From: Serripes groenlandicus
Taxonomy: Eukaryota > Mollusca > Bivalvia > Cardiida > Cardiidae
Length of the DNA: 64,000 nucleotides
NCBI GenBank assembly: GCA_031761405.1
Contig: JASEVX010000005.1
Coordinates: 5,601,724-5,665,723, forward strand
Reading direction: 5' to 3'
In this document: piece by piece, positions 26,035 through 36,179 of the stretch
Layout of the letters: each line of letters opens with the position of its first letter
Numbering within the stretch: the stretch's first letter is position 1
Position numbers and translations under genes: made by a program
Notes under the pieces: generated by a model
The model's database searches: none
The model's input: only the letters and a program-made list of their open reading frames with translations
What the model was told of the DNA's origin: nothing

Positions 26035-28149
26035 TCATACCAAACACCTCTTCCTTCGTTCAAAAGCATAGTATATATATGTTGCAAGAGATTTGATTAC
26101 CGACTCGTTTTTAGACGACATAAGTAAAATGAACCTGTTATACGAAATGGGATTACAGTACTTAAGCGGTATATAATGATTTCTCAAACTCGCATAACAT
26201 GTACAATGCATAACAAAATGATATTCGTCTTCTATTGCCTGAGCGTCACATAACTTGCATAACATATCGGGATATAAGACGTTATTACGTCTATACTTGT
26301 CAACTTGTAGAGAAGGTGATCCGTTTCGTAAACAGGACATAGCACGCCTGAATTTTCTTATAGTAATGATTTCTAGATAAAATTCAAATTCGTACACCGA
26401 CTTGTATTGTCTATAGTGACTTAATTTTGAACTATTACCAATTTTGCTGCGCCAGTTTTGTAAATACTGGTCTCGAGCCCTTGTCACAAAAGAGTTTATA
26501 AATACATTCTCATTATTCACATTTTGGCTCTCCCATACGTATCCGAAACCATTGCTTTGCAGCCATGATCGTAGCTGTGTTACCCAATTGATTTTACCAT
26601 AAGCGTCTTCGTTTTTCAACATTATATAACACTGTTTTGGATATCGTTTATCCTCCATTTTTAGTAATTTGAACCAATACTTTAACCCACGTTTCATAGT
26701 TTCAATATGCAACGGATATCTATCACAATCACCAAGGGCGACTGCGTTACAGCTCCTCTTATCAGCACACATAAAACGCTTGCAAGCGTGATACTGTATC
26801 CGTTCTAGGCTCTCGTGACGCTCAAAGCCCCATAGCTCACTACCATAGAGCAGCTGTGCACAAGTTTTACTATCAAATATTTTGAAGTAAGCTTTTCTCG
26901 GAATTTGCCCACATTTATATAAGTTTGATAATATACCATATAAAACACGCTTCGCCTTTACCGCGAGATCATTTACCATCATTGGCATTGACAGTTGCCT
27001 TGTTAAAAGTAGACCAACATAATGAAATGAGCTAACACATTCTAGATAACAACCTTTATATAACCACTTTACAGATCTAGCCAATTTACCACCTTTTTTG
27101 AAAACCACAATCTTAGTCTTTTTTTCGTTTACCGTTAGTTTATTTTCATTACAGAATTGTTCGGGTGTATTTATTTCTCTTTGTAGGCCTATAACTGTAT
27201 CAGACATGAGCGCTATGTCGTCAGCAAACATTAGTAGAAACAATTCGGTAAGGTATGGGTACAGTTGAAGACCATGGTGACCATTGTTTTCAAGTTGCTT
27301 TGATGGTTCATCAATAAAAAGGTCAAACATTATCGGACTGGCCCCACATCCTTGTTTTAAACCTAACGTACAGTTAACATATTCTGATTTTGTTCCGTTA
27401 CACAAGATACATGACTTCAGAGATTTATACATACTACGTAAAGCTCCAAAAAGTTTACCCTTCACCCCTTTCTCACTCATTCGTTTCCAGAGAATATTCC
27501 TATCTACAGTATCAAATGCTTTACAAAAATCGACAAAACAAACGTACAATTTACCACCCTTGCGAGACAGTTTTTTATCAATTAGGGACTTCAATACAAA
27601 TACATTGTCGACTGTCGAATACCCGGCCCTGAAACCGCTTTGGGCTTCCGATACTTTTGAATATAAATTGGAGTAAAAGTTTAGTCTGTTAACTAGTATT
27701 GACGTGACTATTTTACCAATAACATTTTGAAGACTTATTCCTCTGTAGTTGTCAACGTCATTTACGTCACCCTTCTTATGTAAAGTAACGATAACTGACT
27801 GACCCCACGAAAGTGGATATTCTCCCTTGTTATATAACCTGTTAAATAGTTTACAAAGCACAGGTATTAAATAGTCAATACCAAAAATAAAAAATTCTGG
27901 GATAAGCGAATCCGGCCCCGAACTTTTCTCTGACTTTAAATTTTTCACAGCATTTGTTACCTCATCGTCCGAAATCTCACTGTTGAAAATATACTGCTCT
28001 ATCTCGTCGCTTGGCTGATCTATTAAAAGATGCTCATCGTGATTTCCATTTTCACCATCCGTATTTAATAATTTGGTAAAATGGTCTACCCACTGCTCAG
28101 TTGTAATAGTGTTCGTCGTTGCTGATCTTTTGTGAGTCATATTTTTTAA
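26035..28149 (-). pseudogene. LINE reverse transcriptase half of the ORF
   Basis: An open frame of about 704 codons of LINE origin. It has the RT motifs YPLSWGQSVIVTLHKKGD, DNYRGISLQNVIGKI, QSGFRAGYST, FVDFCKAFDTVDR, LKQGCGASP and the catalytic FADD box (LMFADDIALMSD). A C-terminal cysteine-histidine cluster follows (CKLCDA…EYHFVMHC). The first few residues of the longer frame to 28167 come from the MULE end, so the LINE part begins at the target duplication. It is intact from there but separated from its endonuclease by the insertion. Confidence 0.92.
28141..28149. repeat. left 9-bp target duplication of the MULE
   Basis: The sequence attttttaa is repeated exactly at 31925-31933. Nine bp is the usual duplication size for Mutator-like elements. 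Confidence 0.9.
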
Positions 28150-28610
28150 CGGAGTGTCTCCTGCCACGTACTTGGCAGGAGACAGTCCTCGGTGGATGGG
28201 CTCGTACCACGTATTATCGATTTTTTAAAAAACGTGTGGATCGAGATAATGGGTTACCGATTATCGATTATCGATTAACGATTAACTAAATCAACAGTCA
28301 ATAAAGCCCCGAGCTATAATTACCGTTTTAATTATGAGCAGCTTTAAATTGCTTCTTTTATTAAACAAACTTGCAAACATTGTTTTTCTTTTAGATACTT
28401 CAAACACATACCACATAACACATGCCGTTTAAATTTGCCTTTTAATTATGATCATCAATAAATTGCTTCTTTAATTAAACAAACTTACAAACAAACAATT
28501 ATTTTAGATAATTCACTCACATTCCAAGCCAAGTGAAATCATATATAAACCGGGCACTTCTTTTTATAACTCAGATAATCTGTATCTACGATACAAAGTC
28601 TTTGAAAATT

Positions 28611-28745
28611 ATGTCAGTGTTATACGTCGGAGATTCCATATTCAGACATCTGTCCGTTCGGGATCGCAACAACTCTGTGGTCTTTCAGAGCGGTGCACGT
28701 GTCGAGCATGTCGAAAGCCTTATGACCAACGTCGCTGAGTTCAGG
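28611..28745 (+). CDS. SGNH/GDSL hydrolase-like exon 1
   Basis: The ATG at 28611 opens MSVLYVGDSIFRHLSVRDRN, with the block I Gly-Asp-Ser of SGNH hydrolases (nucleophile Ser) at residues 8-10. It ends AEFR|gtaagt, a strong donor. The frame is open upstream to 28533, but the first good Met is here. Together with the next exon it gives only the N-terminal part of an SGNH fold. Confidence 0.75.
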
Positions 28746-29296
28746 GTAAGTCATGTTATTCATACTATATGTATTGACTTGATCACAGACGATTCCGAAA
28801 TATCAATATAGAATATATACTGTGTCGATGTTATGTAATAATCTGGTTCAGTATCGTATCCTGCTATATATGCACTTTTCCATGAAACGTGAAATTCATC
28901 TGCATTAGTGTGGTTCCTTTATTTGTTTAATAAACTTAGCCTATTTACTCCATTATTTTGAAATGAAATACTGTTGAAATAACTAGTCAGAAATTGATTG
29001 TTGCTATTGAACTGTTGTGTGCAGTACTGGTGTGAGAAAACCAGGAAATGCACGAGTAGGTGAACTGGCCGTCGTGATATAACTGAGAAATTGTTAAAAA
29101 CGGCGTTAAACCCCAATCAATCAATGATTGAACTGAAATACTGTCGAAACAAAACTAATCTGAAAATGATTGAACTGAAATACTGTTGAAACAGCTAGTA
29201 TGAAATAGATTGAAATGAAATACTGTTGAAATAACTAGTCAGAAATTGATTGAACTGAGTTACTAATTTAACTGGTATTTATCATTCCCTTTCCAG
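28746..29296 (+). other. intron between SGNH exons, with SINE tail and short repeats
   Basis: The intron runs from gtaagt to tttccag. It contains a SINE 3' fragment at about 29045-29128 (ggtgaactggccgtcgtgatat…ggcgttaaaccccaatcaatca) and three to four 50-bp units with 'gaactgaaatactgttgaaa' at 29125-29265. Confidence 0.75.
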
Positions 29297-29460
29297 GCTG
29301 TGGTTCTTCATGTTGGAACTAACAACGTTCCAACAGAGTCCGTAGCTCAAATTGTTCGTCGGTTCGATACGTTGTTGTCTGCTATCCGGGAACGAGCTCC
29401 CCGGATATGTGTTTTTGTTTCGGGGATACTCCCTAGGGCAATAAACACTTGGGGCGGGAA
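29297..29460 (+). CDS. SGNH/GDSL hydrolase-like exon 2, truncated
   Basis: It continues in phase from exon 1 as AVVLHVGTNNVPTESVAQIV, with the block III Gly-x-Asn (GTNN), then ICVFVSGILPRAINTWGGK. The C-terminal Asp-x-x-His block that completes the catalytic triad is absent. After about 29460 the frame loses SGNH character, and transposase-like coding begins in another frame. It looks like a captured, truncated host gene fragment. Activity is unlikely. Confidence 0.75.
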
Positions 29461-31506
29461 GATAGACACCCAACACACTGGCATAGTTGTCAAGAGCTTT
29501 GGGTTCATTATTATAGAAACAAATTACAATTTCTTGGTAATCATACAAATAACAGAATTGAAAGTCACAATCAGAAATTGAAGCAATACATTAAAAGAAC
29601 ACATCATTTGGCAGAGTCAGTTATACGGTTACTTAGATACATTACAGATACATATGCCGCAAGCAGAACTTCAAAATTCAAAAACTTAAAAACCAGAATA
29701 GACACACGATACCATACATCCGTTCATTCAGAAGTCGCTAAAGTCTGCGAAAAGTCTGGTTATGACTTAATTACACAACAACTAAACAAGTCAAACTCAT
29801 CAATATACACATTTACATCTGAAGAAACAGACATATACCTAGTCAATAACAACGATAAAATTCATACAGTAAACATTGGCACAAATTCCTGCTCATGTAC
29901 ATTCTACACAATATATGCATTGCCTTGCCATCACGTTTTCAGTGTCCGAAATCATCTTGGTTTACATTTATTTGACAAATCTTTCGTTTCCAAAAAATGG
30001 CTTAAAGATAATCATTTAGATGACAAAAATCAAAATATCAAATCAAACATTATTGTACTTGAAAGAGACAACAGTAAGACTCAATTGAATCCGCGTGAAA
30101 AATACAATATTGCACTTAATTTCTTTAAAGACTTTGCTCATTTTATATCAGGCTGTGGGGAAAGTGAATTTTTCGAAAAACTTAATCATTTAAAAGATTT
30201 GCAGACACATTGGCAATCACGTATCACAACATCATTAGATATACCAAAAGCATGCAACATTGAAAATATCGATTCCATTAGCGAGCTACTCACGACACAA
30301 ACACGTAGTGAAGAAGTGGATGAGCCAATACCTTGCATAATATCAACACACTGCATAGAATCAATTATCAAAGACAATCCTACTGTCATACCGTCACCTG
30401 AAATTCTTCCAGCTTTGATTGATTATACTGAGTCTGATAATAACGAAATTCTTCCAGATTTGATTGATTATACTGAGTCTGATAATAGCGAAATGCTTCC
30501 AGATTTGATTGATTATACTGAGTCTGATAATAGCGTCCGAGATAAAATGAATATACCTATAGTCATAAACAGAAGAGGTCGACCAAAGGGAACAACTAAA
30601 CCATTTTGGGAATTTTCAAATGGAAACAAACGTAAAAATAATGGTCTTTCAAACAAAACTAAAAGAACAAAGAGTGACGACAGTAACACAAAAACAATAA
30701 TAAGCATATCAGACACACACATACATGATTCACACTGGATAACACATAAAGGCATTTCATTGACACATGATCACAAAACTAAAATATTAAATGGCTCTCT
30801 CCTTGATGATCAAATCATTGACTTAAGTCAAGCTATTATTAAAGAACAATTTTTGCTGAATGGATTTCAAAGTACTTCATTATTTCAAAATATTAGCAAG
30901 TTCAAACAAGTCTCTGATACGTTTGTTCAAATTTTATTTCAAGGGGATATAACGTATGGTCATTGGGTAACAGTTTCTAATAAGTTTGGCTGCGAACACC
31001 ACGAAGTAAAGTTGTATGATAGTTTGAATCCCACAACTATACATTGTGATATTCGACGCCAAGTTTGTTCTATTTTAAAATCAAGTCAGAAAAATGTAAA
31101 CATAATTCGTTATGATTTAGAGAAACAGCAAGGGGGTCTGGACTGTGGTGTTTATGCAATAGCGTATGCTGTAAGTGTGAGTCGAGGAGAGAAACCAGAA
31201 ACATTAAAATTTGATCAGAAATTAATGCGACATCATCTAATAAGCTGTTTGGAAAAGAAACAATTCACTGTCTTTCCGTCTGTACCTCTTCAGTCTGAAA
31301 ATATGAAAAACCCTATAGTTAAAGAAATAGATATTTTCTGTAACTGTAGGTTGCCTCATGACGACTCGAATCCAACAATGATTGAGTGTTCAAAGTGTGA
31401 AGAATGGTTTCATTTCAGCTGTTTAAACATATCTGAGGAATTAAAAATCAAATTAAACAGTTCAAATGACAGATTTTATTGCAGTGAATTTTGTAAACGG
31501 TCATAA
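29449..31506 (+). CDS. MULE-derived protein with SWIM, Ulp1-type protease and PHD domains
   Basis: 685 codons, uninterrupted. Residues about 20-65 (WVHYYRNKLQFLGNHTNNRI, then ESHNQK) match the end of the ZSWIM1/3-like transposase core. Residues about 145-165 are a SWIM zinc finger (CSC…LPCHH). Residues 318-362 are three copies of a 17-aa repeat with LPDLIDYTESDNS. Residues about 440-605 are a C48/Ulp1-like protease with His (HWVTVSN), Asp (LYDSLNP), Gln-Gly and Cys (QQGGLDCGVYA). Residues 630-683 are a PHD finger (CNCRLP…CSKCEEWFHFSC…CSEFC). The DDE catalytic part of the transposase is missing, replaced upstream by SGNH sequence. The Met at 29449 lies in that junction and may not be the true start. 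All four protease residues are present, so it may be active. Confidence 0.85.
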   Translation: MGREDRHPTHWHSCQELWVHYYRNKLQFLGNHTNNRIESHNQKLKQYIKRTHHLAESVIRLLRYITDTYAASRTSKFKNLKTRIDTRYHTSVHSEVAKVCEKSGYDLITQQLNKSNSSIYTFTSEETDIYLVNNNDKIHTVNIGTNSCSCTFYTIYALPCHHVFSVRNHLGLHLFDKSFVSKKWLKDNHLDDKNQNIKSNIIVLERDNSKTQLNPREKYNIALNFFKDFAHFISGCGESEFFEKLNHLKDLQTHWQSRITTSLDIPKACNIENIDSISELLTTQTRSEEVDEPIPCIISTHCIESIIKDNPTVIPSPEILPALIDYTESDNNEILPDLIDYTESDNSEMLPDLIDYTESDNSVRDKMNIPIVINRRGRPKGTTKPFWEFSNGNKRKNNGLSNKTKRTKSDDSNTKTIISISDTHIHDSHWITHKGISLTHDHKTKILNGSLLDDQIIDLSQAIIKEQFLLNGFQSTSLFQNISKFKQVSDTFVQILFQGDITYGHWVTVSNKFGCEHHEVKLYDSLNPTTIHCDIRRQVCSILKSSQKNVNIIRYDLEKQQGGLDCGVYAIAYAVSVSRGEKPETLKFDQKLMRHHLISCLEKKQFTVFPSVPLQSENMKNPIVKEIDIFCNCRLPHDDSNPTMIECSKCEEWFHFSCLNISEELKIKLNSSNDRFYCSEFCKRS

Positions 31507-31924
31507 ATATTAATACCTTTTTTAAGAAACAACAACACTTTTAAGCAATAAAATAAAATAACAAGATATTAAATAAATAAACAAAAACAAAATAAATAAA
31601 CAATAAAATAAATAAATAAACAATAAAATAAATAAATAGACAATACAAATCAATAAAATAGAGAAATAAACATTAATAATCAATACTATTAACTGATCTA
31701 TTAACTTCGTGTGTATACTAAACCAATAAAACACACTGTTGCTTTAATCAATTAACTGTTTACAATATTTTAACACCTTCGGAATTAATCCCTCATTAAA
31801 AACGCGTGGATCGAGATAACATACGTCACAAAATAAATACGTGGTACGAGCCATATGGTTCCTACCACATACGTGGTACGAGACAAAATAAAAAAAAAAA
31901 ACGTACGTGGCAGGAGACTCGGCC
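31507..31924. other. 3' part of MULE, A-rich low-complexity plus terminal repeats
   Basis: Bases 31550-31670 are degenerate (aataaataaacaa)n. Bases 31800-31924 hold the direct and inverted subterminal blocks and the right end. Confidence 0.8.
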
Positions 31925-31933
31925 ATTTTTTAA
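31925..31933. repeat. right 9-bp target duplication of the MULE
   Basis: The sequence attttttaa is identical to 28141-28149. Confidence 0.9.
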
Positions 31934-33218
31934 TTTCGACCAAAACGATTTCGGGTTATTTATAGCCGCAACAAGTGAATCAAGCTTTTGTTTTTGAAAT
32001 ATTGATTGCTTGCTCTTACATAACGCCTTAAACGTTTGACGTGATACTATGTACTCAGACAGGTGGAAACTGCTCTTATGATGTCTGTATTTTCGCAGCT
32101 TTGCATATTTTATACGCTTTGCATCCTTACATATCAAACCACGCTGGTTGCTTTGAACAGAAGCTTTTACGTCGAGCTTCGAACTTAACACCAGCTTCTT
32201 TAAGTGTCTCCTCAATGTCTTCTACAATATCATTTATGTCTTTAGTGTCATTTCGGATGTCCGTTGACAATCGGCTGTTCCATGAGTTGGTTATTATCTC
32301 ATTTAGAGACTCGTTATACGTTTCAATATCGTGGGAAGAGATGCGATATCTAATATCTTCATGATTGTTATTCGGTTTTTGTATATTTGGCGTATAGATT
32401 GGAAATACTTTTTTGAGCTCCATAATAATCGGTATATGGCTAGATTCACATCTCAACCCAACTTCAAAATTATCTATGATATGTAATAATTTGGTAGAAC
32501 AAATATCCAGATCTATTACACTATTACCATTGGTTGATAAAAAAGTGTAATTACCAGTATTACTGTCTTTTCCAACTACACCATTCAGAATTGACAGCGA
32601 TTGTGCTTGACATAGTTCTATAAGGTCCTTTCCAAACGTATTAATAACTTTGTCCTGTGAACACCTTTGTTCAGAGATTGGCGATCGAAAGAAATCGTTT
32701 ACTTGTTCTAACTCAGGAATATTGGCATTCGTATTACAGTTAACGACTTTCTCCCCGACTCGTGAATTCAAATCACCCATAATGATAAAGTTACGATCAG
32801 GTAGATGACCTTCTAATAATGTAATTTCGTGTTCAAGTAACTCAATTCCTTTGAAGTTTTTGTTAGCATAGAATGGTGAGTTAACCGGAGGTAGGTATAC
32901 AAACATAATAATGGTGTCCATGTCACCGCACACTAATTTATTAATTTTTAGACAAATACCTATTTTACAATCCGTGTTGATTCGCGTTATATATTTCGAA
33001 ACATCTCTGTGAATGTAAACCGACATTCCACCCATAGCACGGCCGTATTTCGACTGTTTTTCAGCTGGTAATGAATACACTACATGGGAATCACACACGC
33101 CTTCTATCTCATTTAATTGCCATGTTTCTCCTAGTGCAATTATATAATACGACTGAATGTACTTTTTGAAATCCTCAAATTCTAATTTGTTATGTAAACC
33201 TTCTATATTCCAATACAA
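31934..33218 (-). pseudogene. LINE endonuclease half, frameshifted
   Basis: The minus-strand ORF 33218-32127 encodes an APE-like endonuclease: WNIEGL (Asn), LGETW (Glu), MGDLNSRVGE (Asp, Asn), and IDLDICS near the end. The final family S-D-H triad reads ESSHIPI, so the usual Asp is Ser. The frame stops at 32127 after QPAWFDM. The homologous continuation (CKDAKRIKYAKLRKYRHH through AINNPKSFWSKLKN) is in another frame (32215-31934), so the ORF is broken by a small indel near 32125. The element cannot make the full protein as written. Confidence 0.85.
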
Positions 33219-33430
33219 AATAGATACATTGTTATTTAATGAGCCTTGGCCTAATTACTTGCCTTTGATGATTTTATAACAGCGAGGTATATATCCCACT
33301 ACGCGTGTATTTTCCACAATCCTGATCGTTTTGAATACGGCGAAACCATTTTGACAGATTTGACCCGGAAGTGCTTCTTTTAATTTCCGTACGATTCCGT
33401 GTTATTCCGAAGGACTCCGCCGAGCTCCGA

Positions 33431-34454
33431 AACGGTAAGTATCTATTATTGGTTAAAATGCGGAGGTGTGGCAACATTCGCCTTTGGTCTACAGCATTTA
33501 CTCACATGTAGAAACCAACTTTATAAAAACAATTACAATATAAATATTGACAATTAGCCGTCCACGGTAAATAACTCGCCAATCCTCACTTGGTAATAAA
33601 TATTCTAATATCATTTTTCGATACCTTATAGTGTATATATATTTTTGTATTACAATGCTCAAAGATTTAAGTCCTATTTAATTACCTACTGTTGCTGCGG
33701 CATCTGAGAGGGAGAAATGTAAAGAAAATCTCTGAGTCTTCTCATCCGATTTCGAAGATTTTTGCCAGAAATGTTCTTTATGTTACCCTCTTCAAAAAGA
33801 TGTTCAAGACCCGTTGATTGGTTCAAAGACAGGCAATCAGGCGCCATAAAAAGGGGGCAAAATGACAAAAATATAATCTTCTACTTTGATATCGTGATAA
33901 TTTTGCAAAAATCATTCTTGGTTGTTGTAAAAACAGAGTGGCGGCATTTTGAATAATTTCTCCTTTTGCCACCTTGTTTCAGAATGATCAAAATGCAAGC
34001 TTTAAGTTCGAACTAATTTATTTTAAATAGATTGCGAGGCAAGCATTTAACTTATATTAATCACGCTCATCATCTGCCCCCTAGCGACTTAATTAACTCG
34101 CGCCATTTTTATGAAAATATCTGAGAGTCATCACGGGACTCGATCCGTGGACCTTTTGTACGACAGGCCGACGCTCTACCTCTGCAACAACGTCTTCTCT
34201 TGCTACATTGTTTCAAAAGATATATTATACAGATGTATTACATTACATAATGTATGTACAAAGAGAGTCAACACTGAACTATGAGATGATGAAAAGGTTT
34301 AAATGAAGATATGATCATTGCATTGAGTTGAAAAGATTGCGACAAAAGGAGAAATTGGTCATAAACAGAAAAATTAATACCGGCTTCATATAATATATTA
34401 TGGTTATTATACTGAAGTCGGGGAACCAAAGCGAAGCTCTTGACACACCTCCTC
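33431..34454. other. interior of fold-back element: SINE and MITE fragments
   Basis: Bases 34055-34200 hold a tRNA-derived SINE on the minus strand (ggttcg-like B box in reverse: 'actcgatccgtgg'). Bases 33940-33985 and 34325-34360 are MITE pieces. No transposase or other gene. Confidence 0.6.
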
Positions 34455-34715
34455 ATTTGACCAATCATACATACTTACAGTTTCGGGGCACTTCAGAATC
34501 GTACGGAAAATGAAATAAGCATATCCGGGTCAACGCTGTCAAAATGGCTGTGCCGAATTCAAAGCAATCATAATTGTGGAAAATACACGCGTAGTGGGAT
34601 ATATACATCGCTGTTATAAATTCATCAAAGGCAAGTAGTTACAAAATAAATTTTCTGTCGATTCACGTTGTTCTGGGCGGGGCATCACAAACCGTTAGAG
34701 AATTTTGTTCTTAAA

Positions 34716-35084
34716 TTAACGAATTCTACTTCGGTCACATCGGAGTCGAGACTTTATTGCCTCGCTGTATTTATCGAGAGATATGCGTAGACTTAATACA
34801 GGCGAAATGTTATACACACATTCTTGCTCCGTCGAACAAGACCAAGTTTTTGAGAAATAGAACGAAAATTACGATCACACGGCCTTGTTGAAAAAGGCTT
34901 GTGAATTTTGTCTTGATGTTTGGACCCAAGAGTCCTATACCTTTACTATATTTTGTATATAACGATTTTTTTTTTTTTTTTTTTTTTTAATTATTTATAT
35001 ATCAAGGGACAAAACTCCACGCCGGGTACCTGTGCAGCAGACGACTTTGAAAACATTTCCGAAAAAAAATGGAAAATCCCTTTA
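34716..35084. other. AT-rich junction, T22 run, left half of a MITE
   Basis: The homopolymer T run is at about 34967-34988. Bases 35030-35085 (tgtgcagcagacgactttgaaaacattt) are the left half of a MITE whose right half is in segment B. Confidence 0.6.
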
Positions 35085-35580
35085 AACGAAAGTTCAATAA
35101 TAGAATAGAGTTGAAAAAACATGGTGACAAAAGAAGAAATTGCTTGTTTTGAGCAATTTCCTCTTTTGAAATTGTCGACATGTTTTCAAAAAGCCGTCTG
35201 CTGCAAAGGCGTCAGAAAGCGTCTATATGAGGGTAAGGGTTAAAGAGGCAAGTTTTCTTATTTCTGATAAAATGCGATCACAGTTTTTTCTACTATAACC
35301 TAACATGTGATTTCATACAAAGAGCAACAAAACACAATGTTGCCTGTTGTGAATCACACATTATAAGTCATGAGCACCAAGAGCGCAGATCTTTTTGGAT
35401 AAATTAAAAAAGGATAATGATCCTATCTGTTTCAACTGTTGAATGAAACACAATTAAAACATTTAAACACTTTTCAATGTTGGATGTTTGTTCTCCTCTT
35501 GTTAAACAAAATAAAATTTCATCAGGTTATTTAGACCTTCCTGTCTGTTTTTCTTTTATTGAATAACAACACAAGAGGGC
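35085..35580 (+). repeat. segment B, same orientation as 22165-22658
   Basis: It matches 22165-22658 directly up to 'aacaacacaagagggc', then jumps at 35580 into segment A inverted (agacattgtacac). In a simple inverted arm B should be reversed, so this 0.5-kb piece has been flipped. Confidence 0.8.
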
Positions 35581-36179
35581 AGACATTGTACACTTTTGTA
35601 AGACTGTATGTATGACATGTCCGAGCCTCACTGCAATTTTGGTAAAGGTGCAAAATGCGTCTGCTGGCAGGTTGGTTCATGTGTACTCGTTTATGTAGAC
35701 CTATTGCTTAACCCTTTCCGACATATAACAAATCTGCAGCAGACGACTTTGAACAAATATGAAAATTCTCTACAAAATAAAGAGGATATTTATTTGTTTT
35801 GAGTGGATATGGAATAAATATCTCATCGAGAAGTGATACAATTTTAATATTTTCATATGCTAATTGATGACGAAAGAATGGAACTATTTAGTGTCTTCGT
35901 ACCTGCTCACACGCGAACGAATCTGTGTGAATGTCCTATTCAAACATAGTTTGTCCGCCATATTGAAAAGTTGTAACGAGAAAAAATATGGAACACATCT
36001 ATTGGATTTATTTGTTTACTACACAATATCAGACAATGACAATAAGTCTGATTTGTTAAATTTATGGAATTACGGACTTATGCATTAAACAATTATGACT
36101 TTTAAGGAAACAAAGGGAGGCCACTCGTATTTACTGAAAGGCTATATATCAACACAGTGGCCTCCCTTTAATAGTAAAA

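Larger units (their letters stand above)
28150..31924 (+). mobile_element. Mutator-like element (MULE) carrying SGNH exons and a SWIM-Ulp1-PHD ORF
   Basis: The ends are cggagtgtctcctgccacgt at the left and acgtggcaggagactcggcc at the right, inverted to each other, flanked by the 9-bp duplication attttttaa. A second inverted block, ggctcgtaccacgtatt, lies inside both ends, and ggatcgagataa occurs directly at both (28237, 31807). A 115-bp subterminal tandem pair sits at 28310-28510. Length is 3775 bp. Contents on the + strand are two SGNH exons and a 685-codon ORF. It lies inside the LINE between its endonuclease and RT parts. Confidence 0.9.
25476..33251 (-). mobile_element. APE-type non-LTR retrotransposon, interrupted by a MULE
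   Basis: Read on the minus strand: endonuclease ORF (33218-32127), linker frame (to about 31934), MULE insertion, reverse transcriptase ORF (28149-26035), 3' UTR, and a tail of short tandem repeats (attgtc)n at 25475-25500. The flanking target duplication is taactacttg (25466-25475) versus taattacttg (33252-33261), 9 of 10 identical. Net length without the MULE is about 4.0 kb. No ORF1 is visible, so it is 5'-truncated or lacks one. The clade is not assignable by eye. Confidence 0.88.
25398..34715. mobile_element. fold-back element with long terminal inverted repeats, split by a LINE
   Basis: The right end (34455-34715) is the reverse complement of a left end found in two pieces, 25398-25475 and 33252-33430. 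Matching blocks are 'gaacaaaattct.taacggtt', 'agaacaacgtga', 'gtaactacttg' (left piece 1), then 'cttgcctttgatga', 'cccactacgcgtgtattttccacaat', 'ccgtacgattc' (left piece 2). Without the LINE it would be about 1.5 kb with inverted ends of about 250 bp. No coding capacity is seen in 33430-34455. Confidence 0.8.

Noticed and set aside
27284..27676. Plus-strand ORFs of 80-130 codons within 27.3-27.7 kb
   Set aside because: Shadows of the LINE reverse transcriptase on the opposite strand.
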